In this document: positions 25,440 to 34,197 of the stretch, one piece after another
Layout: every line of letters begins with the position of its first letter
How positions within the stretch are numbered: position 1 is the stretch's first letter
NCBI RefSeq assembly: GCF_035917275.1
Contig: NZ_CP108509.1
Coordinates: 620,001-684,000, forward strand
From: Streptomyces sp. NBC_01237
GTDB lineage: Bacteria; Actinomycetota; Actinomycetes; Streptomycetales; Streptomycetaceae
DNA length: 64,000 nt
Direction of reading: 5' to 3'
Program-made: the position numbers and the translations under genes
The notes under the pieces: generated by a model
Databases searched by the model: none
Seen by the model: only the letters and a program-made list of their open reading frames with translations
What the model was told of the DNA's origin: nothing

Positions 25440-27200
25440 ATGGCAGAGCGAGAGACACCGTCAGCCGCAGTTCCCGCCTCGCGTCGAGAGCCGCTCAGGA
25501 GCCGTGCCTGGTTCGGCGACGGCGGCAAGAACGGTTTCATCGCCCGTCACCACCTGCGGGCCATGGGGCGCGGCGGTCACAACTTCGACGGCCGCCCGGT
25601 CATCGGCATCTGCAACACGTTCTCCGAACTGACCCCGTGCAACGGCCATTTGCAGATCCTTGCCGCCGCGGTGAAGCGTGGAGTGCTGCAGGCGGGCGGC
25701 TTCCCTCTGGAATTTCCTGCCATGTCTCTTGGTGAACCCTTCCTGCGGCCGACGTCGATGCTCTTCCGCAACCTGGCGGCCATGGAGATCGAAGAGCAGA
25801 TCCGCGCCAATCCGATCGACGCCGTCGTACTGCTCACCGGGTGCGACAAGACCACGCCCGCCGCCCTGATGGGTGCCGCCAGCGCCGGTGTGCCCGCCAT
25901 CGTCCTCACCGGGGGACCCATGCTCAACGGCAGGTTCAAGGGCCGCAACGTGGGTTCCGGCACGGACATCTGGCGGATGACGGAAGAGCTGCGCGCGGGG
26001 ACGATCACGCAGGAGGAGTTCACCGAGTTCGAGTCGTCCCTGAACCGCTCCGCGGGTCACTGCATGACCATGGGTACGGCGTCCACCATGGCCTGCCTGG
26101 CGGAAGCCCTGGGCATGATGCTGCCAGGCGGCTCCGGGCTGCCGGCCGTGGACGCCCGGCGCGGCACACTGGCCGAAGAGACCGGCGCACGTGCCGTGGC
26201 GCTCGCGGGAAGCGACCTCACCCCCCGGCGCATCATGACGCGAGCCGCCTTCGAGAACGCCGTCCGGATCAACGCGGCGATCGGCGGGTCCACCAACGCG
26301 GTGGTGCACCTGCTCGCCCTGGCCGGACGACTGGGCGTACCCCTGGAACTCGACGACTTCGACCGCCTGGGCGCCGAGCTTCCGCTGCTCATCGACCTGA
26401 TGCCCTCCGGAAGGTTCCTGATGGAGGAGTTCGCCTACGCCGGAGGGCTGCCGGCCCTTGTCAACGACCTGCGGGACGCCCTGCACCAGGACACGGTGAC
26501 GGTCACCGGCTCTTCCCTGACAGCCAATTGCATGGGTGCGCAGGTGTACGACCGTGAGGTCATTCGAGCCTTGGACAACCCGGTGCTGCCCGCAGGACGA
26601 GGGACCGCCGTGGTGCGCGGCAGCCTCGCTCCGGACGGTGCCGTCATCAAGCTGTCGGCAGCCGCACCGCACCTGCTGGACCACACCGGCCCCGCCCTCG
26701 TCTTCGACTCCATAGAGGAATACCTCGCCGTCGCCGAGAACCCAACGCTCGACGTCTCCGCCGAGACGGTGCTCATCGTGCGCAACACAGGCCCCCGCGG
26801 ATATCCAGGCATGCCCGAGGTGGGCAACCTGCCCTTGCCGAAGAAGCTGCTCGACGCCGGGATCAGGGACATGGTCCGCGTATCCGATGCCCGCATGTCC
26901 GGAACGGCCTTCGGAACGTGCGTGCTCCACGTGGCACCGGAGGCGGCCGTCGGCGGCCCGCTGGCGTTCGTCCGCACCGGCGACCAAGTCAGACTCGACG
27001 TGCCCGGCCGACGGCTCGACGTGCTGATCGACGAGACCGAGATGGACCTGCGGCGCTCAGCGTGGCAGCCGCCGAAACCGCCCGTCACCCGCGGCTGGAC
27101 CTACCTCTACACCGAACACGTCACACAGGCCGACACCGGCGCCGACCTCGACTTCCTCGTCGGCGCGACCGACTCGCCCCCGCCCCGCCAAGCCTTCTGA
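25440..27200 (+). CDS. IlvD/Edd-family sugar-acid dehydratase
   Basis: 586 residues from ATG 25440, GGAGG 7 nt upstream. Iron-sulfur dehydratase family with three cluster cysteines: Cys67 (LTPCNGH), Cys135 (TGCDKTTPA) and Cys208 (GHCMTMGTASTM). GGSTNAVVHLLALAG and RVSDARMSGTAFGTC (active-site Ser) are also present. The TPCN motif and neighbourhood of sugar kinase and KDPG aldolase indicate an aldonate dehydratase (galactonate, arabonate or xylonate type) rather than the valine-pathway enzyme. Product: a 2-keto-3-deoxy sugar acid. Start of the five-gene catabolic operon. Confidence 0.88.
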   Translation: MAERETPSAAVPASRREPLRSRAWFGDGGKNGFIARHHLRAMGRGGHNFDGRPVIGICNTFSELTPCNGHLQILAAAVKRGVLQAGGFPLEFPAMSLGEPFLRPTSMLFRNLAAMEIEEQIRANPIDAVVLLTGCDKTTPAALMGAASAGVPAIVLTGGPMLNGRFKGRNVGSGTDIWRMTEELRAGTITQEEFTEFESSLNRSAGHCMTMGTASTMACLAEALGMMLPGGSGLPAVDARRGTLAEETGARAVALAGSDLTPRRIMTRAAFENAVRINAAIGGSTNAVVHLLALAGRLGVPLELDDFDRLGAELPLLIDLMPSGRFLMEEFAYAGGLPALVNDLRDALHQDTVTVTGSSLTANCMGAQVYDREVIRALDNPVLPAGRGTAVVRGSLAPDGAVIKLSAAAPHLLDHTGPALVFDSIEEYLAVAENPTLDVSAETVLIVRNTGPRGYPGMPEVGNLPLPKKLLDAGIRDMVRVSDARMSGTAFGTCVLHVAPEAAVGGPLAFVRTGDQVRLDVPGRRLDVLIDETEMDLRRSAWQPPKPPVTRGWTYLYTEHVTQADTGADLDFLVGATDSPPPRQAF

Positions 27201-27209
27201 GGAACAGAC

Positions 27210-28154
27210 ATGTCCACACCCGAACACAAGGACCTCGACACACTGATCCGAGGAGTCTCACCCGTACTGGAGGTTCCGTTCCACAACGACGGAGAGCTCG
27301 ACCCCGACGGATTCACCACAGTGGTGGACCGGGTACTTGCGACAGGGGTGAGCTCGCTGATGTTCCCCGGTTTCGCGAGCGAGTTCCACAAACTCGACCC
27401 CGACGAGCGGGAACTGCTCACCGGTCTGCTGCTCCAGCAGACCCGGAACCGCCAGGACGTCGCCGCCATCGTCTCCGTACCGGACCACGCCACCCGAACC
27501 GCGGTCCGCCAGGCGCTCCGAGCCGCGGAACTCGGGGCCGACGCCGTAAACCTGCTCCCGCCGCACTTCCTCGCGCCGTCCAAGACCGCCGTCTCGGCCC
27601 ACCTGCGCGAGGTCCTGCTCGCTGTCGACCCGCTGCCCGTCGTGGTGCAGTACGCCCCGGCACAGACCGGAACAGCACTGGACGCACCCACCCTGCACAC
27701 CCTGGCCGCCGAGCACTCCAATTTCCGCTGGGTCAAGGTCGAGTCCGCACCGCCAGGACGGCTGATCGCCGCGCTGGCCGCCGGGCCTCGTCCGCTGCCC
27801 TCCCTGGTCGGATACGCAGGACTGCAACTGCCGGACGCCCTGCGGCGCGGGGCAGTCGGCGTACAGCCGGGCTGCTCCTTCACCGAGCTGTACGTCGAGA
27901 TCTGGGAACACTGGCGGCGCGGTGACGAGGCCGAGGCCGTCGCGCTGCACACCCGGATGCTGCCGTTCCTCTCCTACTGGATGCAGAACGTGGAGCTCAT
28001 CATCGCCATCGAGAAGGAGGTCTCCGTGCGCCGTGGCTGGTTCGCGTCCGCACACTGCCGGGCACCGGGATACTCGCTGGACGAGGAGGAGCTGAACATG
28101 ATCGACCGCTTCTGCGCGGAGTTCGCCCCGCTGATACCGGAGCTCGCTCGATGA
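27210..28154 (+). CDS. DHDPS-family lyase (KDG-aldolase or dehydratase type)
   Basis: 314 residues, 9 bp after the dehydratase. DapA-like TIM barrel: opening RGVSPVLEVPFHNDGELD, VQYAP with the conserved Tyr, and RWVKVES with the Schiff-base Lys. The GxxxE catalytic pattern of true DapA is replaced around PGFASEFHKLDPDE, so a sugar-acid substrate is more likely than aspartate semialdehyde. It may cleave or dehydrate a 2-keto-3-deoxy acid in parallel with the kinase/aldolase route. The stop overlaps the kinase start. Confidence 0.82.
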   Translation: MSTPEHKDLDTLIRGVSPVLEVPFHNDGELDPDGFTTVVDRVLATGVSSLMFPGFASEFHKLDPDERELLTGLLLQQTRNRQDVAAIVSVPDHATRTAVRQALRAAELGADAVNLLPPHFLAPSKTAVSAHLREVLLAVDPLPVVVQYAPAQTGTALDAPTLHTLAAEHSNFRWVKVESAPPGRLIAALAAGPRPLPSLVGYAGLQLPDALRRGAVGVQPGCSFTELYVEIWEHWRRGDEAEAVALHTRMLPFLSYWMQNVELIIAIEKEVSVRRGWFASAHCRAPGYSLDEEELNMIDRFCAEFAPLIPELAR

Positions 28155-29104
28155 GCCCCGACGTCGTCGTATGCGGCGAGACCATGCTCCTCCTGCTGGC
28201 CGAACCCGGAGTGCCGCTGGAGCACGCGGTCTCCTTCCGCCGTTCCATCGCAGGCGCCGAGAGCAATGTGGCGGCCGGCCTCGCCCGGCTCGGACACTCC
28301 GTTCGCTGGCTCGGCCGCGTCGGCGACGATCCGGCAGGGCGTGCCGTACTGGCCCAGCTCCGCGCCCATGGTGTCGACAGCTCGTACGCGGTCACGGACC
28401 CGGGGGCTCCAACCGGTGTCCTCATGCGTGACAGCCACCCGGCGCGCGCGATCGACGTGCAGTATCTGCGTGCAGGTTCAGCAGCCTCCCGCCTCTCGCC
28501 GGACGAACTGCAGCCCCACATGTTCCAGGGGGCACCGCTCGTGCACATCACCGGGATCACCCCGATGCTGTCGGACTCGGCGAACCGGGCGACATGGCGA
28601 CTGGTCGAACTGGCTCGAGCCGCCGGCGCGGTGCTCTCCTTCGATCCGAACATCCGCCACAAGCTCGGCTCCCCCGATCGTTGGCGCGAGGTCGTCGGCC
28701 CTCTCCTGGCCCACGCGGACGTGGTGCTGGCAGGCGAGGACGAATGGGAGCTGCTGGGTGTACCGGACCCGGCCGCATTGCTCGGGACAGGGCCGCGAAC
28801 CATCGTCGTGAAGCACCGCGACAAATCGGCCACCTGTCTCACCCTCGAGGCGGAAACGGTCAGCCAGCCCGCCTTTGACGTACCGGTCGCCGACCCCGTG
28901 GGAGCGGGGGACGCCTTCGCCGCAGGATTCCTCTCGGGCCTGCTGCACGGTCACGGCCCAGATCAGTGCCTGCGCCAGGCCGCCGCCGTAGCGGCTTTGG
29001 TGGTCCAATGCCCCACCGACACGGACGGCCTGCCCAACCAGGCCGGCCTCGATCGCGCCCTGGCCGGCTTCACAGACGCCGGATCCGAAACCGTCATCCG
29101 GTGA
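28151..29104 (+). CDS. PfkB-family sugar kinase (2-keto-3-deoxygluconate/galactonate kinase-like)
   Basis: 317 residues, ATGA overlap with the previous gene. Ribokinase fold: GETMLLLLAEPG, the GAESNVAAGLARLG substrate loop, LSFDPNIRHKL, and the ATP/anion-hole motif DPVGAGDAFAAGFLSG whose Asp is the catalytic base. The ExNVA-like loop and position between dehydratase and KDPG aldolase indicate phosphorylation of KDG or KDGal at C6. Confidence 0.87.
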   Translation: MSPDVVVCGETMLLLLAEPGVPLEHAVSFRRSIAGAESNVAAGLARLGHSVRWLGRVGDDPAGRAVLAQLRAHGVDSSYAVTDPGAPTGVLMRDSHPARAIDVQYLRAGSAASRLSPDELQPHMFQGAPLVHITGITPMLSDSANRATWRLVELARAAGAVLSFDPNIRHKLGSPDRWREVVGPLLAHADVVLAGEDEWELLGVPDPAALLGTGPRTIVVKHRDKSATCLTLEAETVSQPAFDVPVADPVGAGDAFAAGFLSGLLHGHGPDQCLRQAAAVAALVVQCPTDTDGLPNQAGLDRALAGFTDAGSETVIR

Positions 29105-29157
29105 CACCGGCAACCGGCCACCGCCGGACCACCACACCCCTCCACAAGCAGAAGAGC

Positions 29158-29787
29158 ATGAACGTCATGTACCGATGGGAAACCACCCAGGCCGTCACCG
29201 CACAGCGCGTGTTCGGCATCATCCGCACGGCAGGTCCGGACGAGGCCGTCGCCGCGGCGGAAGCCGTCCTGGACGCTGGGCTGCACGCCGTGGAGATCGC
29301 CCTCACCACGCCACGCGCCCTCACCGCCCTGGCCCGTCTCGCCGAGACCCGCCCCCATGCGCTGCTCGGCGCGGGCACCGTCATCGACGCGGCCGCGGCC
29401 CGCGCGGCCATAGAAGCCGGCGCACGCTTCCTCGTGTCGCCGAGCCTCCACCCGGAAGTCATCCGCACAGGTCACCGCTACGGAGTTCCGGTCTTCCCCG
29501 GCGTGGCCACCCCGACTGAAATGGTGCACGCCTTGGAGGAGGGTGCCGACGCACTGAAGCTCTTCCCGGCCTCGGCCGTATCACCTGCCTGGCTGCGCGA
29601 CGTGCGCGCGGCGCTCCCCCAGGCACCCCTGCTGCCCACTGGAGGTGTGACAATCGACAACGCTCCGGAATGGATAGCTGCGGGTGCGGTGGCCTGCGGG
29701 ATCGGTTCGGCCCTGACGTCGGGCGGTGCCCCGAGCACAGGTGAACGCGTGGGCACGCTCTTGCGTAGACTCGCGGATTCTCGTTGA
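29158..29787 (+). CDS. KDPG/KDPGal aldolase
   Basis: 209 residues from ATG 29158 (a second ATG 9 nt on). Class I aldolase TIM barrel: FGIIRTAGPDEAV, the general-base Glu in AVEIALTTPRAL, GAGTVIDAAAARAAIEAGA, FLVSPSLHPEV, PGVATPTEMVHALEEGAD, and the Schiff-base Lys in LKLFPASAV. It splits the 6-phosphorylated 2-keto-3-deoxy acid into pyruvate and glyceraldehyde-3-phosphate, the last step of the pathway encoded here. Confidence 0.92.
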   Translation: MNVMYRWETTQAVTAQRVFGIIRTAGPDEAVAAAEAVLDAGLHAVEIALTTPRALTALARLAETRPHALLGAGTVIDAAAARAAIEAGARFLVSPSLHPEVIRTGHRYGVPVFPGVATPTEMVHALEEGADALKLFPASAVSPAWLRDVRAALPQAPLLPTGGVTIDNAPEWIAAGAVACGIGSALTSGGAPSTGERVGTLLRRLADSR

Positions 29788-29825
29788 CGGGCACCGGACG
29801 CCAGAATCGGCAAGCGTAGGCGCTT

Positions 29826-30587
29826 GTGAAACGGACGACAGGGAGTGGCGTGGAACTGCACGGACTGCACGGTCAGGTGGTCGAGCGCATCGGGGAATCC
29901 CTCGCCGCGGAGGAGATCCGTGCGGGCGAGGTGCTCCGCCTCGAAGACGTACAGGACCGGTACGGAGTCTCCCGTACCGTGGCACGCGAGGCGGTCCGGG
30001 TCCTGGAGTCGAAGAGGGTCGTCACCAGCCGACCCCGCGTGGGAATCACCGTGCGACCGATGACCGAGTGGAACCTCTACGACCCCCAAGTCATCCGATG
30101 GCGACTGGCCTCCCCCTCCCGCGGCGCCCAGTTGCGCGAACTTACCGAATTGAGGGCTGCGGTGGAACCGTCCGCCGCGGCCCTCGCGGCGGCGGGCGCG
30201 TCACCCAGCGCACGGAAGGCGCTCGTCGAGCTCGCCCGGGCGATGGAGAGCGTCGCTCGAACCGATGACATCCAAGGCTTCATAGCCGCGGACCTGGCCT
30301 TTCACAAGGCGCTGCTGAATGCCTCGGGCAACGGGATGTTCGCCCAGCTTTCCGAGGTCACCGAGGAGCTTCTCGTCGCCCGCCGCGACCTGCCCCTGAT
30401 GCCGGACCACGTGGACGTGGACGCGGTACGCCGCCATATGGAAGTGGCCGAGGCCATCGCGGACGGACGTCCGGAGGACGCTTCGCGGTGCGTCCGCGCC
30501 ATCGTCGACTCTGCTCACCGGGAGGTGGAACAGCTCTTGGAAGGTGGCGCGCACTGCGCGCTCGGCAGCCGCCCCCATACGGCTTGA
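29826..30587 (+). CDS. FadR/GntR-family regulator, DgoR-like
   Basis: 253 residues from GTG 29826 (a GTG at 29850 is possible). N-terminal winged helix (EEIRAGEVLRLEDVQDRYG, SRTVAREAVRVLESKRVV) and a linker with NLYDPQVIRWRLASP, a phrase shared with DgoR-type galactonate regulators. The C-terminal FCD domain has the metal/effector residues in FIAADLAFHKALL and HMEVAEAI. Last gene of the catabolic operon, 38 bp after the aldolase; likely a repressor of this operon relieved by a sugar acid. Confidence 0.87.
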   Translation: MKRTTGSGVELHGLHGQVVERIGESLAAEEIRAGEVLRLEDVQDRYGVSRTVAREAVRVLESKRVVTSRPRVGITVRPMTEWNLYDPQVIRWRLASPSRGAQLRELTELRAAVEPSAAALAAAGASPSARKALVELARAMESVARTDDIQGFIAADLAFHKALLNASGNGMFAQLSEVTEELLVARRDLPLMPDHVDVDAVRRHMEVAEAIADGRPEDASRCVRAIVDSAHREVEQLLEGGAHCALGSRPHTA

Positions 30588-30640
30588 GCGGAGCACCACA
30601 CAAGCGGCACCTCCGGACGCAGGCTCATGCCGTCACCCAG
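30588..30640. other. Start of decayed region, no intact gene to 31665
   Basis: From the end of the DgoR-like gene to 31665 only short homology scraps are seen (DUF317 at 30641, DUF5655 at 31025). Stop codons interrupt all frames and no promoter or terminator could be supported. Confidence 0.4.
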
Positions 30641-30766
30641 CATCCGGAACTCAACAACTGGACGGTCTGGGCCGGCCCGAGCCTCCATCGCGCAACGTGG
30701 AACCTCACGGCATCCCCAAGTACCCCCAGTTCGCTGCTGGCCGACCTCTCCGAGAGCCTTGCCCAC
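30641..30766 (+). pseudogene. DUF317-domain fragment
   Basis: About 42 codons reading HPELNNWTVWAGP...TWNLTASPSTPSSLLADLSESLAH, which resembles the start of the DUF317 domain of Streptomyces proteins. No start codon or remainder of the domain follows. Low but specific similarity. Confidence 0.4.
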
Positions 30767-31024
30767 GCAACCGGCACCCGCCAGAACCCAGCCACAGGCA
30801 CAAGGCGGTCCTCGGCTACCTCGCCCGTCCGGGCACCCAACTCCAGCCCTGCCGCGCGCCCTACACGTTGAGCGATGGGCCAACAAAGCGGCCAACATAG
30901 CGCGGGATCGCCGGTCAGCCAAGCGATCCCGCATCATGGCAGTACACCGCCATAGCCTGCCCATACGTCGAAAGGCACCACTCGGACCGACCACCTACCC
31001 AGCGCAACACGCGCGTCCACCCAT

Positions 31025-31210
31025 TCACGCTGCTTCGTAGTTCGCGCGGAACAGACTCTCCGCACGCTCCACGTCCCGCGTGGTGCGCAGCTGCACCTCC
31101 AGGTCGCCCGTGCCGTGGTGGCCGAGCCCCGTCACGTCTCTGCTGAAGCCGGGAACGAGGCCGGTCATCTTCGGGTCGACCTTGAGGTAGCCGAGGAGCT
31201 TGCTCCGCTG
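31025..31210 (-). pseudogene. DUF5655-like C-terminal fragment
   Basis: The final ~61 codons read SKLLGYLKVDPKMTGLVPGF, SRDVTGLGHHGTGDLEV, then DVERAESLF. This is the recognisable tail of DUF5655 (predicted nucleic-acid-linked) proteins, ending at a normal stop. Upstream (above 31210) the frame continues as unrelated sequence, so the gene has lost its 5' part. Confidence 0.6.
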
Positions 31211-31665
31211 CGGCAGGCAGACGCACGCAAGTTCCGCCGCAGATTTGTTTCCGCAGAGACCGAGTCCCCGCAGGTCGTGTCGCTTTACGGGCGGGCTGCT
31301 GTTTCGGCCAGTGTCGCATTCGCGTAGCTCATCGTGTCGCTTTCTCTCCGGCCCGGCACGTGACGAAGCCCACACTCTAACGCGCGGTCTCGTGCTGAGG
31401 CCGGACAACGAGCTTGATCCGGCCGCTACTTCGATTTCGAGTCTCGGGATGCTGTTCCCAGCATGCGGAAGGAGATGAAAGTCCGCGCTTCAGGGACGAG
31501 GAAGCGCACGACGGACGGCAAGCAAGTCACCGCCCTCCAGCCCTACCTCGACACCTACGCCTACCCCGGAGCAGCCAGCATCGTGACCCGCCGGTGGTTG
31601 GCGACGAAGCGTTTCACCGGCTGGATTTCCGCGGTGTGCGCCACGGCCACTGCCGGTCCCGCCCA

Positions 31666-32085
31666 TCAACGCCGCGTGCGGCGTGTGGACTGCAGTGCGA
31701 CCAGGCCGAGGGCGGCGGCGGCGAATTCGGACGTGATGGAGAGGAGTCCGAGAGGTTCGGTCCAGTTGCCGACGTCGTCGGCGATCTCTGGCAGTGCGAC
31801 CATTCGCGACACCAAGTATGTGAGGACGGCGGCCAGCGAGACTGCTACGACAACTGCCCAGACGGCGGGGGTGTCGTATCGGAGCAGAGTGAGTGCCAGG
31901 GCGAAGCAGACGACGGTCAGGGCCAGGAAGAGGTACCCGATGTACGGAGCTTCTTTCAGGTGCTCCGGGGTGACGGGGATGTGTGCTGCTCCGGCGACGA
32001 TCAGCAGCACGATCGTGGGGAACCGCAGTGGATGGTGGAGCGCCTGGCGCCGCGTGCTCGGCGGCATTGTGGTGGTGCGGGCCAT
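31666..32085 (-). CDS. Small four-helix membrane protein, sortase-locus associated
   Basis: 139 residues from ATG 32085, AGGGG upstream. Four hydrophobic helices: FPTIVLLIVAGAAHIPVTP, GYLFLALTVVCFALALTLL, WAVVVAVSLAAVLTYLVS and LGLLSITSEFAAAALGLVAL. Unknown function, but a clear paralog lies at 35722-36153 sharing AHIPVTP, HLKEAPYIG and DDVGNWTEPLGLLSIT. Both copies follow a class F sortase (intact here, remnant there), so the pair is a recurring unit. It follows sortase and CHRD genes in one minus-strand operon. Confidence 0.7.
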   Translation of the reverse strand: MARTTTMPPSTRRQALHHPLRFPTIVLLIVAGAAHIPVTPEHLKEAPYIGYLFLALTVVCFALALTLLRYDTPAVWAVVVAVSLAAVLTYLVSRMVALPEIADDVGNWTEPLGLLSITSEFAAAALGLVALQSTRRTRR

Positions 32086-32164
32086 CGGAACCCCTGGTGA
32101 AGTCTGGTAGGCGGTCTGCCCAGCGCATCCGCGCGTGAACAGGCGTGCCGCCGTTCGCGGATCA

Positions 32165-32794
32165 CTATTTGGGTGAGTACTTCGTGTGAGGGGTGGCGTA
32201 GACGACGACGTTGTCGCGGTATTCGCGTTCGTTGGGGTTCCAGCCGGTGCAGGTGATGAGGCGGAGGCTGGGGCCGGGCGTGGGTCCGTAGACGAGCGCG
32301 TCGGGAATCTTGTCCTTCGGGTAGACGGCGACCGCGTCGATGGTGAACCGGGCTGTGGTGCCGTCCCGGCGGGCAACGGCGACCTGCATGCCGGGCTTGG
32401 CCGCGCTCAGGTTGTAGAAGGCTGCGGGGCCATCCGCGGAGTCGACGTGACCGGCCAGGATCGCGGAGCCGCGCTCGCCCGGGGTGACGGAGGAGGCGAG
32501 CCAGCTCGCGCGGTCGCGGTCCTTGGGCAGCGGCAGTTGACCGCTTCCGGAGATCCGCACTGGCACGAGCGGAACGTTGAGGTCGACATCGGGTATCTGC
32601 ACGGCGGTTGGCAGGGACGGGGGCATTCCATCGTCCGCGGGAGCCTGGGCCGGCAGGTTTCCGGCGGGGGCGGGGCTGGGTGGGGGGTCGCTCTGCTTGT
32701 CTAGGGCCACGCCCAACGTCAGTGCTCCGGCCAGTACGCACAGGGTGGCCGCCGCAGTCCAGATGCTGCGGCGGCCCGTCGTGGGTGCCTGCAC
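32165..32794 (-). CDS. Class F sortase
   Basis: 209 residues. GTG 32794 is chosen because GAGGG lies 8 nt upstream and the upstream gene stops at 32820; a longer frame to 32893 would overlap it. An N-terminal membrane anchor (TAAATLCVLAGALTLGVAL) precedes a proline linker and the sortase barrel: catalytic His in AGHVDSADG, Cys in LRLITCTGW, Arg in EREYRDNVVVY. Class F sortases are the small actinobacterial type. The likely substrate is the CHRD protein encoded just upstream, which has a membrane helix and basic tail. Confidence 0.9.
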   Translation of the reverse strand: MQAPTTGRRSIWTAAATLCVLAGALTLGVALDKQSDPPPSPAPAGNLPAQAPADDGMPPSLPTAVQIPDVDLNVPLVPVRISGSGQLPLPKDRDRASWLASSVTPGERGSAILAGHVDSADGPAAFYNLSAAKPGMQVAVARRDGTTARFTIDAVAVYPKDKIPDALVYGPTPGPSLRLITCTGWNPNEREYRDNVVVYATPHTKYSPK

Positions 32795-32819
32795 TACCGG
32801 CGCCCTCGTGCTGTGGTGG

Positions 32820-33602
32820 TCATGCCTGGCCGTTGGCCTTGCGGCGTCGGGCGACGAGGAATCCGGCGCCGCCGACGGCGATGGCGGCCGCACCGGCCGA
32901 CATCAGTCCGGTGTACTGGAGGCCCTGGGTGCTGCCCGCGCCCGCCGCGACGCCGCCGGACATCTGCTCACGCATGACGCCGCACAGCGCGGGCGAGGTG
33001 GCGACCTGAGGGAGCTTGGGGTCGAGTTCACTGACGCCCAGCACGTTGGTGAACTTGCCGCTGCCGTCGTAGTCGATGCCGTGGACGACGATGACCGCGT
33101 TGTTCGCGCGGATGCTCTTGGCGACGTCGTCGGTGACGGTCTGGGTGCGCTCGTAGTGGAACGCGGACCCCATCGGGAAACGGTCCACAGCCAGCGCGCT
33201 GGTCGGCGTGTTGTCGCCGGTGGTGGTGAGCGACGTGCCGATCATGCCGTACGCCTTCATGCCGTCCGACGTGCTCATCGACTTCTTGCCGTTGTGGACA
33301 CCCGCGTCCGCCGCGGTGGGACAGCGGCCCTGGCCGTCGATGTGGATGTGCTGCGCGTGCGGAACCCCGCCGAGGAGTCCCTTGACGTCGACCGTCACGG
33401 TGGCCTTGTTGCCCTCCAGGTGGATCCGGGCGGTGCCGGAACCGGTGACGTTGTTCGTGGGCACCGGGTTCAGCGTCGTCGAGAACGCCTCGCTCCCGCT
33501 GTGGTCGGACCCGATGTCACCGGCCGAGGCCACGGGAGCGAACGCCAGAGTGGTGCCGGCCACGGTCAGGGCGGCCAGGGTCGTCGCGGCTATCTTCTTC
33601 AC
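32820..33602 (-). CDS. Secreted CHRD-domain protein with C-terminal sorting-like tail
   Basis: 260 residues from GTG 33602 with AAGGAG upstream. A signal peptide ends ASAG. The CHRD region includes SGSGTARIHLEG, VPHAQHIHIDGQGRCP (the histidine motif that gives the superoxide-dismutase-like look) and GSAFHYERTQTVT. The C-terminus has LQYTG, a hydrophobic helix and RRRK, the layout of a sortase sorting signal although the pentapeptide is not LPxTG. The class F sortase gene follows directly. Extracellular; biochemical role of CHRD domains is unknown. Confidence 0.85.
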   Translation of the reverse strand: MKKIAATTLAALTVAGTTLAFAPVASAGDIGSDHSGSEAFSTTLNPVPTNNVTGSGTARIHLEGNKATVTVDVKGLLGGVPHAQHIHIDGQGRCPTAADAGVHNGKKSMSTSDGMKAYGMIGTSLTTTGDNTPTSALAVDRFPMGSAFHYERTQTVTDDVAKSIRANNAVIVVHGIDYDGSGKFTNVLGVSELDPKLPQVATSPALCGVMREQMSGGVAAGAGSTQGLQYTGLMSAGAAAIAVGGAGFLVARRRKANGQA

Positions 33603-33668
33603 AGTCTCTCCTTCGGTCCCACAGACGTGATTTGCTCCTGCGGCGAGCACCTCCGAGGTGAACGCCAT

Positions 33669-34197
33669 CAGCCCAGACGTAGACGTAGTCCGTGGCGGAC
33701 AGATCGCGGTCCATGAACGCCTTGTGGTCGGCCTGCCACTGCGCGGTCAGCCGCGTGATCGTCGCGGGTGAAAGGCCGGCGGAGGAGCCGAGGAACTGTT
33801 CCAGCGCGGGCATGAAGTCACCGGACGACAGGCCGTGCAGATAGAGCAGCGGCAGCACCTCGCTGATCTTCGGGGATTTACGCGCCCAAGGCGGCAGGAT
33901 CGCCGAGGAGAACCGTTTGCGTTCGCCGGTGGCCTCGTCGACGCGCTTGTCGTTGATCCGCGGGGTCTTCACTTCGATCGCCCCGGCCGCGGTCGTCACC
34001 TTCCGCGGCTGATGGAAGCCGTTGCGCACGACCAGACGGCGGCCGGAATCGTCCCGCTGGTCGGCCAACTCGGATATGTAGGCATTGACTTCCGCTTCCA
34101 GAGCGGCGGCCAGCATCCGCCTCGCGCCCTCGCGGACGATCTCGTCTATCAGGGAGCCGTGTGGCGTCGTTCCGTCTTCGTTGACTACCGTGAGCAC
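33669..34197 (-). pseudogene. IS256-family transposase, N-terminal fragment
   Basis: About 176 codons from the start are intact: EIVREGARRMLAAALEAEVNAYI, RRLVVRNGFHQPRKVTTAAG, VPxR-like KTPRIND, FSSAILPPWARKSPKISEVLPLLYLHGLSSGDF, and the first catalytic Asp in WADGVHLG. Homology stops right there, abutting the promoter region of the CHRD gene. The second Asp and Glu are missing. Confidence 0.85.

Noticed and set aside
30625..30840. Candidate small minus-strand gene in the gap after the DgoR-like regulator
   Set aside because: No ribosome-binding site or protein-like composition; the other strand carries the DUF317-like scrap.
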